From: SP197 sp965242595
GTDB lineage: Bacteria > Pseudomonadota > Alphaproteobacteria > SP197
Direction: 5' to 3'
Length of the DNA: 64,000 nt
Assembly: GCA_965242595.1 (NCBI GenBank)
Contig: OZ251464.1
Span: 620,001-684,000 of the forward strand
The position numbers and the translations under genes are program-made. Shown here piece after piece: positions 8,442-18,300 of this stretch. Positions within the stretch are counted from its first letter, which is position 1. Each line of letters starts with the position of its first letter. The notes beneath the pieces are model-generated. The model saw nothing but the letters and a program-made list of their open reading frames with translations, ran no database searches and was not told where the DNA came from.

Positions 8442-11400
8442 ATGAACGCCGACGCCTCGCCCGCCCAACTGCGCCAGAGCCTGGAGGCCGCCCTTGCCGG
8501 CCTCGCCCCCGGCACCCCGCTCGTCGCCGGGGCGCGAACCCTGCTGGCCGAGCTGGGCTATCGCAGCGAGCGCAGCGGCGAACTCGGCCCCGTCGCCGAA
8601 TTTCTCCAAAGCCGCGGCCCCGGCGGCGTGCGTCTCACCGACAAACAGCGCGCCCTGTTCAAAGCCGCCCAGGCCGTGGAGATCGTCTTCCAGATCACCG
8701 CCGAAGAGATCGCCACCACCACCGGCGCCACCGGCGACCTGCTCGCCAGCTTCGACGCCGGCCGCGCCGAATCCTTCCTCTTCGTCGCCGTCGAGCTCGG
8801 CCCCGACGCCGTCCTCACCCGCGCCCACCTCGCCGACACCACCCGCGCCGTCAACCGCCTGTTCGCCATGCCCGCAATGGTGCTGTTCCGTCACGGCCCC
8901 ACCCTCACCCTGGCCGTGATCCACCGCCGCGCCCACAAAAAGAACCCCGGGCGCGACGTGCTGGAGAAGGTGACGCTGGTCAAAGACATCCGCGCCACCC
9001 ACCCCCACCGCGCCCATCTCGACATCCTCGCCGATCTCGCCCTCGCCCGCCTGGCCGGCAGGGAAGGCGTGCGCAATTTCGACGCCCTCCACCGGGCCTG
9101 GGAACGGGCCCTCGACATCGAGACGCTCAACCGCCGCTTCTACCGCCAGCTCTTCGCCTGGTTCGAACGCGCCCTCGGCTGCTGCCGCTTCCCTGACGAC
9201 GGCGCCGGGGAGGGCAGCGGGAAACGCCACGCCATCCGCCTCGTCACCCGCCTGCTGTTCGTCTGGTTTCTGAAGGAAAAGGGCCTGGTCCCCGATGAAC
9301 TGTTCACCGAGGATTTCGCCCGCGCCGCCCTGAAACACCACCGGCCCGAAGGCGGCGACTACTACCGCGCCTGCCTCCAGAATCTGTTCTTCGCCACCCT
9401 CAACACCGTCATCGAAAAGCGCGCCTTCAGCCCGGCCAACCCGTCCGGCCACCGCGATTTCAGCCGCTACCGCTATCGCGACCTGCTGGCCGCCCCGGAC
9501 GACTTCATGGCGACCCTGAAATCCGTCCCCTTCGTCAATGGCGGCCTGTTCGATTGCCTGGACGACCTCCAGGGCCGGCAGGCCGGCGGGCGCCGCATCG
9601 ACGCCTTCACCGACAACCCGGCCCAGCGCGAGCATCTGCGCGTGCCGGCCAGCCTGTTTTTCGATCCGAAGGACGGCCTCTTCCCCATCTTCCGCCACTA
9701 CAAATTCACCGTGGAAGAGAACACGCCCCTGGACCGCGAACTGGCGCTGGACCCGGAGCTGCTGGGCCGCGTGTTCGAAAACCTGCTGGCCGCCTACAAC
9801 CCGGAAACCAGCGCCACGGCGCGCAAGGCCACCGGCTCCTACTACACCCCCCGCCACATCGTCGATTACATGGTCGGCGAGGCGCTGGCGGCGGCCCTGG
9901 CGCAAAAGGTGCCACCCGCCGACGGCGACGCCGACTGGTGGCGCGCAAGGCTGGGCTATCTGCTGGACTGGGAAGACGCCTGCGACGACGCGACCGAGCT
10001 GTTCGACCGGGACGAGGCCGCCTCCCTGGTCGACGCCATCGCCGCCCTGCGCGTGCTGGACCCGGCGGCCGGCTCCGGCGCCTTCCCCATGGGCGTGCTC
10101 CACCGCCTCACCCTGGCGCTGCGCCGCCTGGACCCGAAGAACCGGCGCTGGGAAGAGTTGCAGAAAGAGATCGCCATGGAACGGGCCAGCCACGCCTTCG
10201 ACACCCGCGACGAAGCGGCCCGCAGCACGGAACTGGTGGAGATCAGCAGCATCTTCGAGGCCTACCGCAACTCCGACTACGGGCGCAAACTCTACCTGAT
10301 CCAGAACGGCATCTTCGGCATCGACATCCAGCCCGTCGCCTGCCAGATCGCCAAGCTACGCGTCTTCATCTCCCTGCTGATCGAACAGCAGACCAACGAC
10401 GATCCGGCCGACAACTACGGCATCCGCCCGCTGCCCAATCTGGAAACCCGCTTCGTCGCCGCCGACACCCTGATCGGCCTGGGCACCGGCAGCGATTTGG
10501 CGAGCGAAGCGGTCAGCGGCCTGAAGGAAGATTTGCGCCGCGTGCGCGAACGCCATTTCAACGCCAGCACGCGCCAGGCCAAGCTCCGCCTGCGACAGGA
10601 GGACGCCCGCCTGCGGAAGAAACTGGCCCGCGAGCTGGAGGAGATCGGCTACTCCCACACCGTCGCCGAGTCCGTCGCCCTCTGGGATCCCTACGACCAG
10701 AACGCCCGCGCCGCCTGGTTCGATCCACACTGGATGTTCGCCATCGCGGACGGCTTCGATATCGTCATCGGCAACCCGCCCTATATCCGCGGCGAGACCA
10801 TCCCGGACAAGGCCCGCCTCGCCACCGCCTTCGCCGATTTCTACAAGGCCACCGCCGACATCTACACCTACTTCTTCCACAAGGGCGCCGACCTGTTGCG
10901 CCGGGACGGCCTGCTCTGCTACATCGTTTCCAACAAATTCATGCGCGCCGCCTACGGCGCGCCGTTGCGCGCCTTCCTGAAACGCCAGCTGCCGCCGCTT
11001 TCCATCCTGGACTTCGGCCGCAGCGGCGCCTTCGACGCCACCGTCCGCCCCCTGGTGCTGCTGGCCCGCAAGGGCGCGGCGGGCGCGGCCCTGTGCGCCG
11101 CCACCGTCCGGGGCGAAGCGCCCACCGCCGACCCGGCCGCCTTCATGGCGAACAACGGCTTCCCCCTGGCCCCCGCCGCCCTGCCGGATTCCGGCTGGTC
11201 CCTGGCCGAACCGGAGCTGCTGCAACTGCGCCGCAAGATCGAGGCCGCCGGCACCCCGCTGCGCGATTATCTGAAGGAGGGCATGTATCGCGGCGTCACC
11301 ACGGGCCTGAACGAGGCCTTCGTCATCGACGCGGCGACCCGGGAAAACCTGATCGCCGAACACGCCGCCAGCGCCGACCTCATCCGGCCCTGGCTGCGCG

Positions 11401-12053
11401 GCCGCGACGTCCGCCGCTGGCGTGCCGATTGGCAGGGCCTCTACCTCATCTTCACCCGCCGCGGCACCGACATCGCCCGCTACCCCGCCATCGAACGCCA
11501 TCTGGCGCGCCACCGCGCCAACCTGGAACCGAAGCCCCGGCGCGGCGCCGGGCAAGGGCGCAAGCCGGGCAGCTACAAATGGTTCGAGATCCAGGACGAC
11601 ACCGCCTATCACCGGGCCTTCGCCCGCCCGAAGATCGTCTATCCCGACATCGGCACCGGGATGCGCGCGCTGCTCGACCGGGAAGGCCATCTGACCGGCA
11701 ACACCTGCTACATCCTTCCCGGCGCCGACGCCTGCCTCCTGGCCCTGCTCAACTCCAGGCTGCTGGACCTCTGGTTCCGCCTCGCCATGCCCTGCCTGGA
11801 CGACCCCTTCGACGGCGGCGACATGAGATTTATTGCGGTAGCCATGCAGCACACCCCCATAGCCCCACCGCCCCCAGCCACCGCCCACCGCCTGGCCACC
11901 CTCGCCGACCGCATCCAGACCACAAACCAATCCACCCCCACCCCCAACCCCCACCCCCTGGAACAAGAAATCAACCAGATCGTCTTCAACCTCTACGGCC
12001 TCAACCAAGACGACATCGCAGTCATCGAGAGGGCCACCGGCACCCGCCTATAG
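8442..12053 (+). CDS. Eco57I-type N6-adenine DNA methyltransferase with specificity domain
   Basis: This 1203-residue protein methylates adenine in DNA as part of a restriction-like system. Seen: SAM-binding motif I VLDPAAGSGAF at residues 538-548, catalytic motif IV NPPY at 778-781, TGSYYTPRHIVDYM just before motif I, and a TaqI-like specificity region at the C-terminus (KWFEIQDDTAYHRAF, KIVYPDI, LLALLNSRLLDLWF). The first 430 residues form an extra domain without the PD-(D/E)xK endonuclease motif that a type IIG enzyme would show, though absence cannot be proved by eye. It therefore probably works with a separate nuclease/helicase; the PLD-SNF2 helicase at 19159 is the natural partner. It is high-GC like the chromosome, unlike the next gene. 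Confidence 0.85.
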   Translation: MNADASPAQLRQSLEAALAGLAPGTPLVAGARTLLAELGYRSERSGELGPVAEFLQSRGPGGVRLTDKQRALFKAAQAVEIVFQITAEEIATTTGATGDLLASFDAGRAESFLFVAVELGPDAVLTRAHLADTTRAVNRLFAMPAMVLFRHGPTLTLAVIHRRAHKKNPGRDVLEKVTLVKDIRATHPHRAHLDILADLALARLAGREGVRNFDALHRAWERALDIETLNRRFYRQLFAWFERALGCCRFPDDGAGEGSGKRHAIRLVTRLLFVWFLKEKGLVPDELFTEDFARAALKHHRPEGGDYYRACLQNLFFATLNTVIEKRAFSPANPSGHRDFSRYRYRDLLAAPDDFMATLKSVPFVNGGLFDCLDDLQGRQAGGRRIDAFTDNPAQREHLRVPASLFFDPKDGLFPIFRHYKFTVEENTPLDRELALDPELLGRVFENLLAAYNPETSATARKATGSYYTPRHIVDYMVGEALAAALAQKVPPADGDADWWRARLGYLLDWEDACDDATELFDRDEAASLVDAIAALRVLDPAAGSGAFPMGVLHRLTLALRRLDPKNRRWEELQKEIAMERASHAFDTRDEAARSTELVEISSIFEAYRNSDYGRKLYLIQNGIFGIDIQPVACQIAKLRVFISLLIEQQTNDDPADNYGIRPLPNLETRFVAADTLIGLGTGSDLASEAVSGLKEDLRRVRERHFNASTRQAKLRLRQEDARLRKKLARELEEIGYSHTVAESVALWDPYDQNARAAWFDPHWMFAIADGFDIVIGNPPYIRGETIPDKARLATAFADFYKATADIYTYFFHKGADLLRRDGLLCYIVSNKFMRAAYGAPLRAFLKRQLPPLSILDFGRSGAFDATVRPLVLLARKGAAGAALCAATVRGEAPTADPAAFMANNGFPLAPAALPDSGWSLAEPELLQLRRKIEAAGTPLRDYLKEGMYRGVTTGLNEAFVIDAATRENLIAEHAASADLIRPWLRGRDVRRWRADWQGLYLIFTRRGTDIARYPAIERHLARHRANLEPKPRRGAGQGRKPGSYKWFEIQDDTAYHRAFARPKIVYPDIGTGMRALLDREGHLTGNTCYILPGADACLLALLNSRLLDLWFRLAMPCLDDPFDGGDMRFIAVAMQHTPIAPPPPATAHRLATLADRIQTTNQSTPTPNPHPLEQEINQIVFNLYGLNQDDIAVIERATGTRL

Positions 12054-12159
12054 CAATTCCGCCCCGGAACCCCATATATGCCAGCGCCGCCGCCGCCACC
12101 GCAGCCCCTCGCGGCATAGCCTCATGCTAGACTGGTCGGCCCACCCAGGAGTTTCAAAG

Positions 12160-13797
12160 ATGGATTGGACTATACCTCGACTAAACCGTAAGCCGCTGAA
12201 AATCTCTCTCCAACCTGGAGACCGGCTTTTTGTAGTCGGAGCTAATGGCTCTGGGAAATCTGCACTCCTTCAGAATCTCGTCTCATCCCACCGGGATGAA
12301 AAAATCAGGCGCATCTCTGCCCACAGGCAGACATGGCTTTCATCTGGAAACATCAACATGACTTCCCGGCATCGTAGAGAATTCGATATCAACATCAAGG
12401 ACCGGGAAGCGAGATACAATGCACGATGGATTGATTACGATGCAGAAGGCAGGGTATTGGCTGTGCTATTTGACCTCGTGTCCAAGAACAATGAACGGGC
12501 TCGGTCTATTACACAATTCGTTGATGATAAGGATATGGAGCAAGCTTCTATTGAAGCCTCAGAATCGGCACCACCCTTTGATCTTCTCAACGAACTACTT
12601 GAGCTTGGAACGTTGGAAGTCTCACTTGAAAACGACAAAGACGAAGAGATTCGTGCGCGTCATCGGAGTAGCGATACGACATTCAGTATGGTGCAGATGT
12701 CCGATGGAGAGCGTAACGCTGCCCTCATTGCGGCCACCTTGCTCACGGTCGAAGACGAAAGCATCTTGTTGATCGACGAACCGGAACGACATTTACACCG
12801 ATCCATCATTGAACCGTTTCTCTCCGCCTTGTTCAAGCAACGCAAGGATTGCATCTTCATCGTCTCGACTCATGAAACCGCCTTGCCAGCCGCCAGCCCG
12901 GAGGCGCGTGTCCTCATGCTTCGCTCATGCCGGTGGAGTAAAGGCGAGGCCCCTATAGCCTGGGATATCGAAATTCTCGAAGCGAACGCGAATCTGCCAG
13001 AATATCTCAAGCGGGCCATTCTGGGAGCAAGGCGGCGAGTGCTGTTTGTCGAGGGCAACTCCAATAGCCTTGACCTCCCACTCTACGATGCCTTATTTCC
13101 CAACCTGTCGGTAATTCCCATGGGAAGTTGCGGTGAGGTTATGAAGGCGGTAAAGGGCCTGCGTCAAACTTATACTCACCATCATACCGAGGCATTCGGT
13201 TTGATTGACAAGGACGACCGGGATAAAGTCGAGATTGCCAAACTTGCCAAAGAAGGCATATTCGCCCTGGATGTGTATTCGGCTGAAGCACTTTACTACT
13301 GTTCCGATGCCATAGCTTGTGTGGCGCACAAGCGAACTGAGCTTGACGGGATCGATCCTGATGAGATGATTTCTTTGGCGAAAGAGGCAGCGCTCACTGC
13401 CATTAAAGGCGATACTTGTCTTGCGGAAAGGATGGCGGCGCGGAGATGTGAGCGCCGAGTGCGAGAAAAAATCCTATATCTTTTGCCTAATTGGGAGCAG
13501 ATTATGAGTGGAGCAAATCTTCAATTTGACTCACCTTATTTATCTATTAGTTCCATCTATACTGATGAATTGTCTCGTTTCGATCAGCTTGTTTCCGCTG
13601 CAAATCTGGACGAACTCATAGCTCTCTATCCTCTTCGGGAGAGTCACGTGTTCGGCAAAATCGCCAAATCGCTCGAATTCAATTCGAAACACGGTTATGA
13701 GCGAGCTGTTTTGAAGCGGGTCCGGGATGATGCAGAATTGGCTGAGAAACTCAAACAGCGTATCGATACCCTTCGTTGCGCACTCGAAGGAGAATGA
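12160..13797 (+). CDS. AAA ATPase fused to TOPRIM/DUF4435-like domain (OLD/PARIS-like defence ATPase)
   Basis: This 545-residue protein joins an ABC-type AAA ATPase to a TOPRIM-like nuclease region. Seen: Walker A GANGSGKS at residues 28-35, signature MSDGERNA at about 180-186, Walker B ILLIDEPE at 202-209, STHE at 236-239, then VLFVEG at 294-299 and LIDKDDRD, the TOPRIM-type acidic motifs typical of DUF4435. Known relatives by architecture are OLD-family nucleases and PARIS (AriA ATPase plus AriB DUF4435, sometimes fused). Start 12160 is chosen for AGGAG eight bases upstream; an earlier ATG at 12124 lacks this. GC is near 50% with many AT-ending codons, far below both neighbours, so it was acquired separately. 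The specific system is inferred. Confidence 0.7.
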   Translation: MDWTIPRLNRKPLKISLQPGDRLFVVGANGSGKSALLQNLVSSHRDEKIRRISAHRQTWLSSGNINMTSRHRREFDINIKDREARYNARWIDYDAEGRVLAVLFDLVSKNNERARSITQFVDDKDMEQASIEASESAPPFDLLNELLELGTLEVSLENDKDEEIRARHRSSDTTFSMVQMSDGERNAALIAATLLTVEDESILLIDEPERHLHRSIIEPFLSALFKQRKDCIFIVSTHETALPAASPEARVLMLRSCRWSKGEAPIAWDIEILEANANLPEYLKRAILGARRRVLFVEGNSNSLDLPLYDALFPNLSVIPMGSCGEVMKAVKGLRQTYTHHHTEAFGLIDKDDRDKVEIAKLAKEGIFALDVYSAEALYYCSDAIACVAHKRTELDGIDPDEMISLAKEAALTAIKGDTCLAERMAARRCERRVREKILYLLPNWEQIMSGANLQFDSPYLSISSIYTDELSRFDQLVSAANLDELIALYPLRESHVFGKIAKSLEFNSKHGYERAVLKRVRDDAELAEKLKQRIDTLRCALEGE

Positions 13798-13951
13798 CAA
13801 ATCCGATAGCACGACATGATGTCTGAACGGACGGCTGTTATGCCATTACAGACTCGCAGAATCTAGTACGTATCGCGCCTCGACAACTTTTGCCGCAAGA
13901 TTCGTTGATGCGGCGAAAGGTCTCCAGTCAACTGATGCATCCAGTTCAAAT

Positions 13952-14443
13952 TCAGGGCCGTTTCCGAATCGAAATGGCCTCCTCTATAGCATTGGAGAGA
14001 TGCTCGCTAATCCATTCATATATCTCTTTGCTGTCCCATTCGCTTGGATTGTAGCACTTGACAACGGAAGAAAGCTTCCCTGTCCCAAGAGTGATATAAG
14101 AAAAGGGATTCTCTCCCGGTGAGGACATCTGACCATACTGGTTTTTCAATCCATGGATTCGAATGCCCACAACCCCCATCCCGCTGTTCCATGATTCGAT
14201 AATTTCATGATTGATCCACTTTCTGTTGGCTGTGTTCGTTCCGACCAGAACCACCGTGCAGGTTCGCCTTTCCATCTGACGGGCTATCCAATTCCTTATA
14301 GCTCGATCTCCGCCTCTCTTGACAGCTTCCCAGTCATTGTCCGTTGCCGGCTCGTTGCCCTCGATAGTACCGATATTACGCACCGTGCTGGCACGCCAGC
14401 TATCCTGTTCATAGTGGAAACTGTAGAAGACTCTCCGCGCCAT
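13952..14443 (-). CDS. ThsB-like TIR-domain protein (MTH538/DUF1863 type)
   Basis: This 163-residue protein is a stand-alone TIR-like domain of the kind that, in Thoeris ThsB, senses phage and makes an NAD-derived signal for an effector. Seen: RRVFYSFHYEQD at the N-terminus, closely like the opening of Bacillus cereus ThsB (from memory), TCTVVLVGTNTANRKWINHEI with Trp76 and the likely catalytic Glu80, and GVVGIRIHGLKNQYG. It is the second gene after a small membrane protein gene, nine bases apart on the same strand. No ThsA (SIR2-SLOG) gene is present. GC is low, suggesting transfer. Another possibility is an accessory of the upstream Cas13a locus, which lies on the same strand. Confidence 0.75.
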   Translation of the reverse strand: MARRVFYSFHYEQDSWRASTVRNIGTIEGNEPATDNDWEAVKRGGDRAIRNWIARQMERRTCTVVLVGTNTANRKWINHEIIESWNSGMGVVGIRIHGLKNQYGQMSSPGENPFSYITLGTGKLSSVVKCYNPSEWDSKEIYEWISEHLSNAIEEAISIRKRP

Positions 14444-14452
14444 CGCAGCCTC

Positions 14453-14878
14453 TCACACCGCCAGAAACACCGCCAGCGCCACCGTCACGGCCAGCAGGGC
14501 GCCGTAGAAGGTAGCAACCGACCAGGACAGCCCCACCCTCCAAACCGACGCGACCTGCGCGGCATAGGGGCGATAGTCCAGGTCGAAAGGCCGCGCCTCC
14601 GCGCCGGCGACGATGGCCTCATGGAGCTTCACATAGCGCCTTTCCAGCTGGAGATAACGGGCGTCCATCGCCCAGAAGGCGATCACAGGCACGCACCCCC
14701 CGGCCCCGATGAGCCAGTGCGGGTCGCCCGCCAGGCCGGAAAAGACGACCGCCGCCGTCACCAGCGACACCGCCCAGGTCTTCATCTGGGCGCTGTTGCC
14801 CGCCATGCGCGCCACCACCCCCTGCACCATCCTCAGATGCTCGACCTTCGCAGCCTCATGCCCCACATGACCGCCCAT
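14453..14878 (-). CDS. Small membrane protein paired with TIR gene, candidate effector
   Basis: This 141-residue protein has three likely membrane helices at about residues 35-50, 55-71 and 119-141, with a charged loop between (MDARYLQLERRYVKLHEAI). The N-terminal GHEAAKVEHLRMVQGVVARMAGNSAQMKTW is a pattern I recall from uncharacterised proteins found next to TIR genes. The family has no function known to me. Being translated directly before a TIR gene, it could be the membrane-acting effector that responds to the TIR product, as 2TM effectors do in some Thoeris types; this is inference. Start ATG 14878 is chosen; TTG at 14899 is an alternative. It lies 170 bp downstream of the CRISPR array on the same strand. 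Confidence 0.55.
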   Translation of the reverse strand: MGGHVGHEAAKVEHLRMVQGVVARMAGNSAQMKTWAVSLVTAAVVFSGLAGDPHWLIGAGGCVPVIAFWAMDARYLQLERRYVKLHEAIVAGAEARPFDLDYRPYAAQVASVWRVGLSWSVATFYGALLAVTVALAVFLAV

Positions 14879-15048
14879 GGCAAAAACCCGCCGCTCCAAC
14901 GCTCGCCCCGGATCGCCATACTATCCCCACCCCCTCGCCGCGGCAAGGGCGGTGGGCGCTTATGGGGGCCGGTGGCTTCGCGCATGACGGGCTTCGCCCC
15001 GACGCCGGCGAGCGCATACGGGAGGCAACCGCTGGCATTGCACCAGCG

Positions 15049-15349
15049 GCTGTAGTCCCCTTTCGGTTGGGGATAGTCCCTTTCTTTACCCTAGATGTAT
15101 AGTCAAAGTTTTCCGGTGTAGTTCCCCTTCATTTGGGGATGGTCCCTTTCCACCTGGTGAACATGGCGATCTTCTCCTTCGGGTGTAGTTCCCCTTCATT
15201 TGGGGATGGTCCCTTTCCGGTGAAGGCCGGGTTCTATGTCCGGGGCGGGTGTAGTTCCCCTTCATTTGGGGATAGTACCTTTCCGCAGTTGGAATTCAAC
15301 GCCAGTGTCGGGGGGTGTAGTTCCCCTTCATTTGGGGATAGTACCTTTC
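15049..15349 (-). CRISPR. Type VI-A CRISPR array: five 36-bp repeats, four 30-31-bp spacers
   Basis: Repeats lie at 15049-15084, 15115-15150, 15182-15217, 15248-15283 and 15314-15349; spacers at 15085-15114, 15151-15181, 15218-15247 and 15284-15313; the period is 66-67 bp. Read on the minus strand, as for cas13a, each repeat begins GAAAGG, contains CCCC-AAATGAA-GGGG and ends AACTACACC, matching the hairpin and length of known Cas13a direct repeats. The copy farthest from cas13a is the most degenerate (several changes, loop altered), as expected for the array's trailing end. The two copies nearest cas13a read GGTACTAT where the middle two read GGGACCAT. No leader is evident: only 35 bp separate the cas13a stop from the first repeat. 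Confidence 0.93.
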
Positions 15350-15384
15350 AACCGTGCCATAACGCCTTGCCACGACACGAGAAT

Positions 15385-18300
15385 TCACCGGCGGCGCCGA
15401 CGGGAAATTGGGCGCCGATGCCGTTTTGCCGCCCCATCCCGGCGCTTTCCGGCTTGCGATGGCGCCCGTTCGGCCGCGGTGGGCGAGAGGATGTCGCCGT
15501 CGCTTTGCAACCGCTTGCCGGCGAACAAGGCCGCCGCCATGGCGACGAACCGCTCTCCGTGCAGGTCTTCCAGGATCTCCCCGTCTTCCAGATGCCTGGC
15601 CTGCCGCGCCTTGACCGTCGCCCCCGAGAGGCGATGGTCCGCCATCGTCCAGGCCAGGTCGAGGTTCTCCCGCGCCATCAGCTCGATGATCGACTTCGAC
15701 ACCGCGTTCTTCAGCTTGCGGTCGTAAGCCATGAGCCGGCGCGTGTCGTCTATGCACTTCGTCAAGTCGATCGGCGCTCCGTTCTGCAACATGTTGAAAT
15801 GCACCAGAGCGTTGCGCACACACACGATGCCGTTCTTCTTATCCAGGAATCCGTCGCCGAACGACTTTTCCAACCGGTGGAAAATCGCCCTTCCATCCTC
15901 CCTTTCCGATTTCCTGAGTCGTCTGATCGCTTCGACGATCTGGCCCTCCCTCAAATGCTCGAGGCCGCGGTCGTCGAAAACGTCCTCCGGGGTCGTGTTG
16001 CGGAGCCACACCAGCGCCAGAGTCGCGAAATAGAGGTCGCGTTCCCACAGTCCGGCGTAATCGACCAGCCGCCCCAGAACCGCCATCAGAAGGCGATGCA
16101 GGCGAGCATGGTCCACCAGGCGAACATGGGCGGCAAGGCGGCGATGGCGAACCACCTCCGCCAATGCCTTGCGATAGGCCCGCTTGTCGCCGTCGGAAAA
16201 CTCCCGCTTCTCCTCCACCCACTTCGCGTGCAGCCGTTCGCGCTCTTCCTGCTGGCGGGCGATGGGCGAGGTGCCGTCCGCACCGTCCTCGAAAGCGGCC
16301 AACCGGTCGATATCGTCGTCCGTGATCGGGTGCTGCTGGAACATCTTCATCGGCGTCTGCAAGCCGCCGAAACGCAACATCTCCCGCAATCCCCGCCAGG
16401 GAACATAGCGCCCGCTATCCTCCCCCGGCTGCGTGGGACAGGCGCGGGAAAAGGCGTCTTCGCTGTCGAACAGGCCTTTCAGCGCCTCCGCCCCTGCCAT
16501 GCCCTCGCCGCCCTCGAACTTGGCGTCGTGCATGGCGATATAGAGATCGAACAGCCTGGCGACGGCCTCGGCATCGTCCGACGGCGCGCCTTCCAGGATC
16601 GACCATTTGGGCAGCTGGTGCTGCAGGCGGTTGACCGCATCGACCGGCACGAGGTGGAGCAGGAAATACAGCACCGCCTCCCAATCCGCCGCCTCCCTGG
16701 GCGGCCGCGATACCGGTTCTGGCGCCGCATCCAGGTTGCCGCGCCTGCCTTCCGGCAGCGTGCCGTCGCCGAGTTCGTCCAGCACCCAGTCCAGGCCGGC
16801 TTGCGCCAGCCACGCCTCGAACCCCTGCGCCACCACGTCGCAGCGCAGATCGTCGATATATTTCGCCTGCTTGCGGGCCTGCTCGGCGTCGCTGCCATAG
16901 CCACGCTGGACGCGAAGCTCGCTCGCCGTCGCTGCGCTCAGCATATCGACGAGTTCGGCGATCCCTTCCCCTGACTCCAGGCGAACCAGGCCGGCCGCCC
17001 TGGCGACGGCGTGTTCGTCTTTGTTGATCTTGCGCGCCGCCCCGGTCGCGCGCCCCGCCGCCCGTTCGATCCAGACGTTCAGCGCCCCATGCCCTTGCCC
17101 TTCCAGCCAGGCCGGGAAGGCCCGCTCGTAGAGCAGCTTGACGGCGGTGTAGCGGCACATCCGGCCCGGCTTTTCCAGTTCGGCGCGGTTGCCGGGCGAT
17201 GGCAGGCGCAAAAGCCAGGGCGCATGACGCCACGCCTTCTCCGCCCGGTCCAGAACGCGGCGCAAGCGCGGCATGGGCGAGGTCGGCGGCGCCCCGTTGA
17301 CGATGGCGGCGACCAGCGCATCGATCCTGCTCTGGTCGAAATAGTGCTCGACATGGGCGGCGCGAAGGGTGGCGACGAGCCGGGCCTGGCGTTCCTCGCC
17401 ATCGCGCGCCAGGAGCTTGCGCGCGGCGGCGATGGCGGCAGGATTCGCCACATTCCCCGACCTGTGCTTCAGCGCCCGGACAAAGCCGCCCCGCCCCTTG
17501 AAATGGAACGAGCCATGGCGCAGTTCGGCCCACCCTTCCAGGGCAAGGCGGAGAACCGACCGCTCGAAGGCGTCGTCCCCTCCCCGGAACAGTTCGGCGC
17601 GGTCGCCGAACAGGAGCAGCAGCTTTGCCCGGAAGGCGCCGGCGTCGAACCCGGTGCCGGTGGCCCGTTCTATCTTGTTCTCCATGAGGATATCCCGGTC
17701 GATGCGACCTTGCGCATCCGCCCAGTCCTTCGCCGTCCGCGCGGCCAGGGCGACCGTGTTCCTCCACACGCGCACGAAGGCTTCGTTGCGCTTGATTTCC
17801 GCCTGTCCCTCGCTGCCGAGATAGCGGCTTTGCGCCACATCGTCGGGCCAGCGATCTACGGCATTGCCGGGCGCATCTTCGCCCGCCGCCGGCGTGTCCG
17901 GCGAGGACCGATAGTGGATCGCCTTGCCCAGGCGCAGCAGGGCGGCAAGGTCGCGATTGCCCGACCGGCGCTCGACCAGCCGCAGCAGCGCCTCCATATC
18001 CGCCGGCAGCAGGCGGGCGACGGATCGCTTGCGGTGCCCCTTGAGGATACCGGCATAGGTGGCCTTGACGGCGCCGTGCAGCGCGAACAGGCCGGGATGC
18101 GCCTTGCGGGCTTCGGCAACGGAAAGGGCGCCGCCATCCTCGCCCCGGAACAGGCGCCCGTAATGGGCGAACAGGATTGGCGCGGCATCCCGCATCGCAT
18201 ACGGAGAAACGCGGGGCTTCCGTTCCCGCTGGCCGCTCGTCTCCCGTTGGCAGGCCGCCCGGCGGATCGAGGCCGCGACATCGCCAGCAGCTCCATATGC

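Noticed and set aside
9554..12130. An 858-codon frame in another phase of the methyltransferase gene
   Set aside because: Arg/Pro/Gly-rich shadow frame with no motif; the 8442 frame holds the catalytic NPPY and motif I.
15085..15313. Spacers read as coding-sense peptides on the plus strand, as if antisense guides to mRNAs
   Set aside because: A 30-base sequence usually has some open frame by chance, so this carries no weight without a database match.
17818..17860. R-x5-H (RLGKAIH) and R-x4-H (RKLRDH) elsewhere in Cas13a as extra HEPN sites
   Set aside because: Their spacing and position (linker and N-terminal domain) do not match the two HEPN domains; RLGKAIH has the wrong spacing. Only R472-H477 and R1040-H1045 align.
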